Shown here: piece after piece, positions 62,116-64,000 of the stretch
Position numbering within the stretch: the first letter of the stretch is position 1
Layout: each line of letters begins with the position of its first letter
NCBI GenBank assembly: GCA_029239875.1
Contig: JARBUD010000008.1
Location: forward strand, 1-64,000
Length of the DNA stretch: 64,000 bases
Origin: Xanthobacteraceae bacterium
GTDB lineage: Bacteria > Pseudomonadota > Alphaproteobacteria > Rhizobiales > Xanthobacteraceae
Direction of reading: 5' to 3'
Made by a program: the position numbers and the translations under genes
The notes under the pieces: model-generated
Database searches by the model: none
What the model was told of the DNA's origin: nothing
What the model saw: the letters and a program-made list of their open reading frames with translations, nothing else

Positions 62116-63507
62116 TTGAGCATCGCCACGCATCGGGAGGCGGACGCCTCTCCCCTCGCCGCCGACGCGCCGACAGCCGCTGCCGGCGCCCCGCGCCAGA
62201 GCCTCACCGTCGTCGATGGCGTCGCCATACTGGTCGGGCTAGTGGTCGGCATCGGTATCTTCCGCACGCCGCAGATCGTCGCCGCGAATGTGGGGAGCGA
62301 ATGGGCCTTCATCGCGGTGTGGATCGCCGGCGGCGCCATCACCCTGATCGGCGCCTTCATCTATGCCGAACTCGGCTCCGCCTACCCCAATACGGGCGGC
62401 GAATACCACTATCTGCGCCGGGCCATCGGCCGGCCGGTGGCACTGCTCTTCGCCTGGGCAAGGCTGACCGTGATCCAGACCGGCGCCATCGCGGCGGTGG
62501 CCTTCGTGTTCGGTGACTATGCGCAGGAAATCCTGCCACTCGGCCCGTTCGGCCCGGCCCTCTATGCAGCCGGGGCGATCCTCGTCTTCACCTTTGTGAA
62601 CCTGATGGGTTCGAAGCAGAGCCGGGGCATGCAGCTCGCCTTCTCCGTCCTCACCGTACTCGGGCTCGTCGTCATCGCCGGCATCGCCCTCGGCCTCGGC
62701 GAGCCCGCGGCCGCGCCGCCGCCGGCGGCCGAGACTGGGCCGATGGGGGCCATCGGCCTCGCCATGGTGCTGATATTGCTCACCTATGGCGGCTGGAACG
62801 AAGCCGCCTACCTCTCCGCCGAGATGCGCGATGTGAAGCGCAACATGCCTCGCGTGCTGGTGGCGAGCATCCTCACCATCCTGGCACTCTATCTGCTCAT
62901 CAACCTGGCCTATCTCCACGTCCTCGGGCTCGAAGGGCTGCGCGACAGCGACGTGGTCGCCGCCGACACGCTGCGGCGCGTCCTCGGCCCGGGCGCCTCG
63001 CTGATCGTGGCGCTCGCCGTGTGCTTCGCGGCGCTGAGCACGCTCAACGCCACCATCTTCACCGGCGCGCGGCTCTATTACTCGATCGGCCGCGACCTGC
63101 CGCTGTTCGGGCGCATCGGCCTGTGGGAGGGGCGCGCCAACATGCCGGTCAACGCCATCCTCGCCCAGAGCGTCATCGCGCTCATGCTGGTGGGTTTCGG
63201 CGCCGGCACGCGGGTCGGCTTCCAGGCCATGGTGGAATACACCGCGCCGGTGTTCTGGTTCTTCCTGCTGCTGGTCGGCATCTCGTTCTTCCTGCTGCGC
63301 CGGCGCGATCCGGGGCGCGAGCGCGCCTTTCGCGCGCCGCTCTATCCGCTCACGCCGGCGATCTTCTGCCTGACCTGCGCCTATCTGCTCTATGCGAGCC
63401 TGGTCTATACGGGCCTCGGCGGGCTGGTCGGCATCGGCGTGCTGCTCGCCGGCCTGCCCTTCGTGCTCATCGGCCGGCGGCCGCGGGCCGCGCTACGGCA
63501 GGGATGA
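62116..63507 (+). CDS. APC-superfamily amino-acid permease
   Basis: 463 residues with about 12 membrane segments, amino acid-polyamine-organocation family. VGLVVGIGIFRTPQIVAANV is the TM1 unwound-helix motif; GAFIYAELGSAYPNTGGEYH is the conserved TM2-loop. TTG 62116 is preferred, with GGAGA seven bases upstream, since no ATG fits the start of the domain. Substrate unknown. Convergent with the next gene, 13 bp apart. Confidence 0.9.
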   Translation: MSIATHREADASPLAADAPTAAAGAPRQSLTVVDGVAILVGLVVGIGIFRTPQIVAANVGSEWAFIAVWIAGGAITLIGAFIYAELGSAYPNTGGEYHYLRRAIGRPVALLFAWARLTVIQTGAIAAVAFVFGDYAQEILPLGPFGPALYAAGAILVFTFVNLMGSKQSRGMQLAFSVLTVLGLVVIAGIALGLGEPAAAPPPAAETGPMGAIGLAMVLILLTYGGWNEAAYLSAEMRDVKRNMPRVLVASILTILALYLLINLAYLHVLGLEGLRDSDVVAADTLRRVLGPGASLIVALAVCFAALSTLNATIFTGARLYYSIGRDLPLFGRIGLWEGRANMPVNAILAQSVIALMLVGFGAGTRVGFQAMVEYTAPVFWFFLLLVGISFFLLRRRDPGRERAFRAPLYPLTPAIFCLTCAYLLYASLVYTGLGGLVGIGVLLAGLPFVLIGRRPRAALRQG

Positions 63508-63520
63508 ATCGGCGCCTCGT

Positions 63521-64000
63521 TCAGACGGTGATCCGCCCGGTCGCCAGGCCGTAGAGCGCCAGCACCGCGCCCCCGGCGGCGATAGCGAAGAGAAGCAGTT
63601 CGGCCGCCGTGAAGACCCGGTGGCCGCGCTCCTTCTGCGCGATGACGAATAGCGCCGTGCCGGGCGCGTAGATCACCAGCGACAGCAGCAGGAACTTCAG
63701 CCCGCCGGCATAGATCAGGCCGGCGGCGTAGACCGTCGCCAGCAGCGCACGTACGAGGTCGGCGCGCCGTCCCTTCGGCCGCGCCTCGTAGCTCTCGCCG
63801 GTCCAGGCAAGCTTCAGCGCATAGGCGGCGACGAGCAGGTAAGGCAGCAGGATCATCGACGACGTCAGCTTGATCGCCATCAGGAACGCCTGCTCGGAGA
63901 ACAGCGTCAGGATGAGGAAGAGCTGCACCAGGAGGTTGGTCAGCCAGAGCGCAGCGGCGGGCACGCCGTTGCCGTTCTCGCGTGCCAGGAAGGCCGGCAT
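63521..64000 (-). CDS. ArcD-like arginine/ornithine antiporter, C-terminal part (5' end outside window)
   Basis: The last 159 residues of a basic amino acid/polyamine antiporter (APC superfamily). NGVPAAALWLTNLLVQLFLI, FSEQAFLMAIKLTSSMILLP, IYAGGLKFLLLSLVIYAPGT and VFTAAELLLFAIAAGG are typical of the ArcD/YjdE group, which exchange arginine and ornithine. The open frame runs off the right edge. Whether arcABC neighbours lie beyond cannot be seen. Confidence 0.88.
   Translation of the reverse strand: MPAFLARENGNGVPAAALWLTNLLVQLFLILTLFSEQAFLMAIKLTSSMILLPYLLVAAYALKLAWTGESYEARPKGRRADLVRALLATVYAAGLIYAGGLKFLLLSLVIYAPGTALFVIAQKERGHRVFTAAELLLFAIAAGGAVLALYGLATGRITV

Overview
The window is about 67% GC, densely packed, and reads as chromosomal DNA of a denitrifying alphaproteobacterium of the order Hyphomicrobiales (Rhizobiales). 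The support is the NapEFDABC and NorCBQD gene orders, a class I copper nitrite reductase with NirV and pseudoazurin, many amino-acid ABC importers with GntR/FCD regulators, and a dispersed family of CCTCATCCTGAGGTGC palindromes between genes. Genus cannot be fixed from the sequence alone. I saw no insertion sequence, phage gene, CRISPR array, rRNA or tRNA.

Layout. 1-3684 (minus): a GT4 glycosyltransferase reading in frame, without a stop, into a secreted Gly-rich autotransporter whose barrel lies beyond the left edge. 4233-8601 (plus): an RND efflux adaptor and pump. 8535-28236: a denitrification island holding nnrS with a small membrane protein, pseudoazurin, an unknown membrane protein with a DUF59 protein, nirV/nirK, a CRP/FNR-type regulator, a DUF2249 protein, a DUF1858 protein, hemN, a second nnrS, norCBQD and napEFDABC. 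Six TTG-N8-CAA palindromes lie in the promoter regions of this island (azu, DUF59, nirK/regulator, DUF2249, hemN/DUF1858, norC) and outline a regulon; the nap promoter has none.

28506-32197: an AraC-type regulator convergent with a two-subunit molybdenum aldehyde oxidoreductase of the isoquinoline 1-oxidoreductase type. 32589-35156 (minus): 5-oxoprolinase pxpBCA. Divergent from it, 35511-44218 (plus): a catabolic cluster with a DUF1989 protein, an ABC importer, an agmatinase-like ureohydrolase, a GntR regulator, a DHDPS-family lyase, an SDR lacking the usual Tyr/Lys pair, a 2-hydroxyacid dehydrogenase and an N-carbamoyl/allantoate-type amidohydrolase. Together they suggest breakdown of an unidentified guanidino or ureido compound.

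44248-49573: a GbsR/MarR-type regulator facing a small membrane protein and an isoprenylcysteine-methyltransferase-like protein, then a small exported protein, a PmtA-like methyltransferase and an OmpR/EnvZ-type two-component pair. 49577-60406: a hydroxyproline locus (GntR regulator, ABC importer, deaminase, D-amino-acid dehydrogenase, 4-hydroxyproline epimerase, enolase-superfamily dehydratase, Ser/Cys racemase-family dehydratase, pyrroline carboxylate reductase). It can plausibly convert 4-hydroxyproline to alpha-ketoglutarate semialdehyde and both 3-hydroxyprolines to proline; the semialdehyde dehydrogenase is not in the window. 60936-64000: an exported SAM-methyltransferase-fold protein, an APC transporter, and the 3' part of an ArcD-like antiporter. 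Intergenic spaces from 51 to 62 kb hold at least seven palindromic repeat elements of three types.
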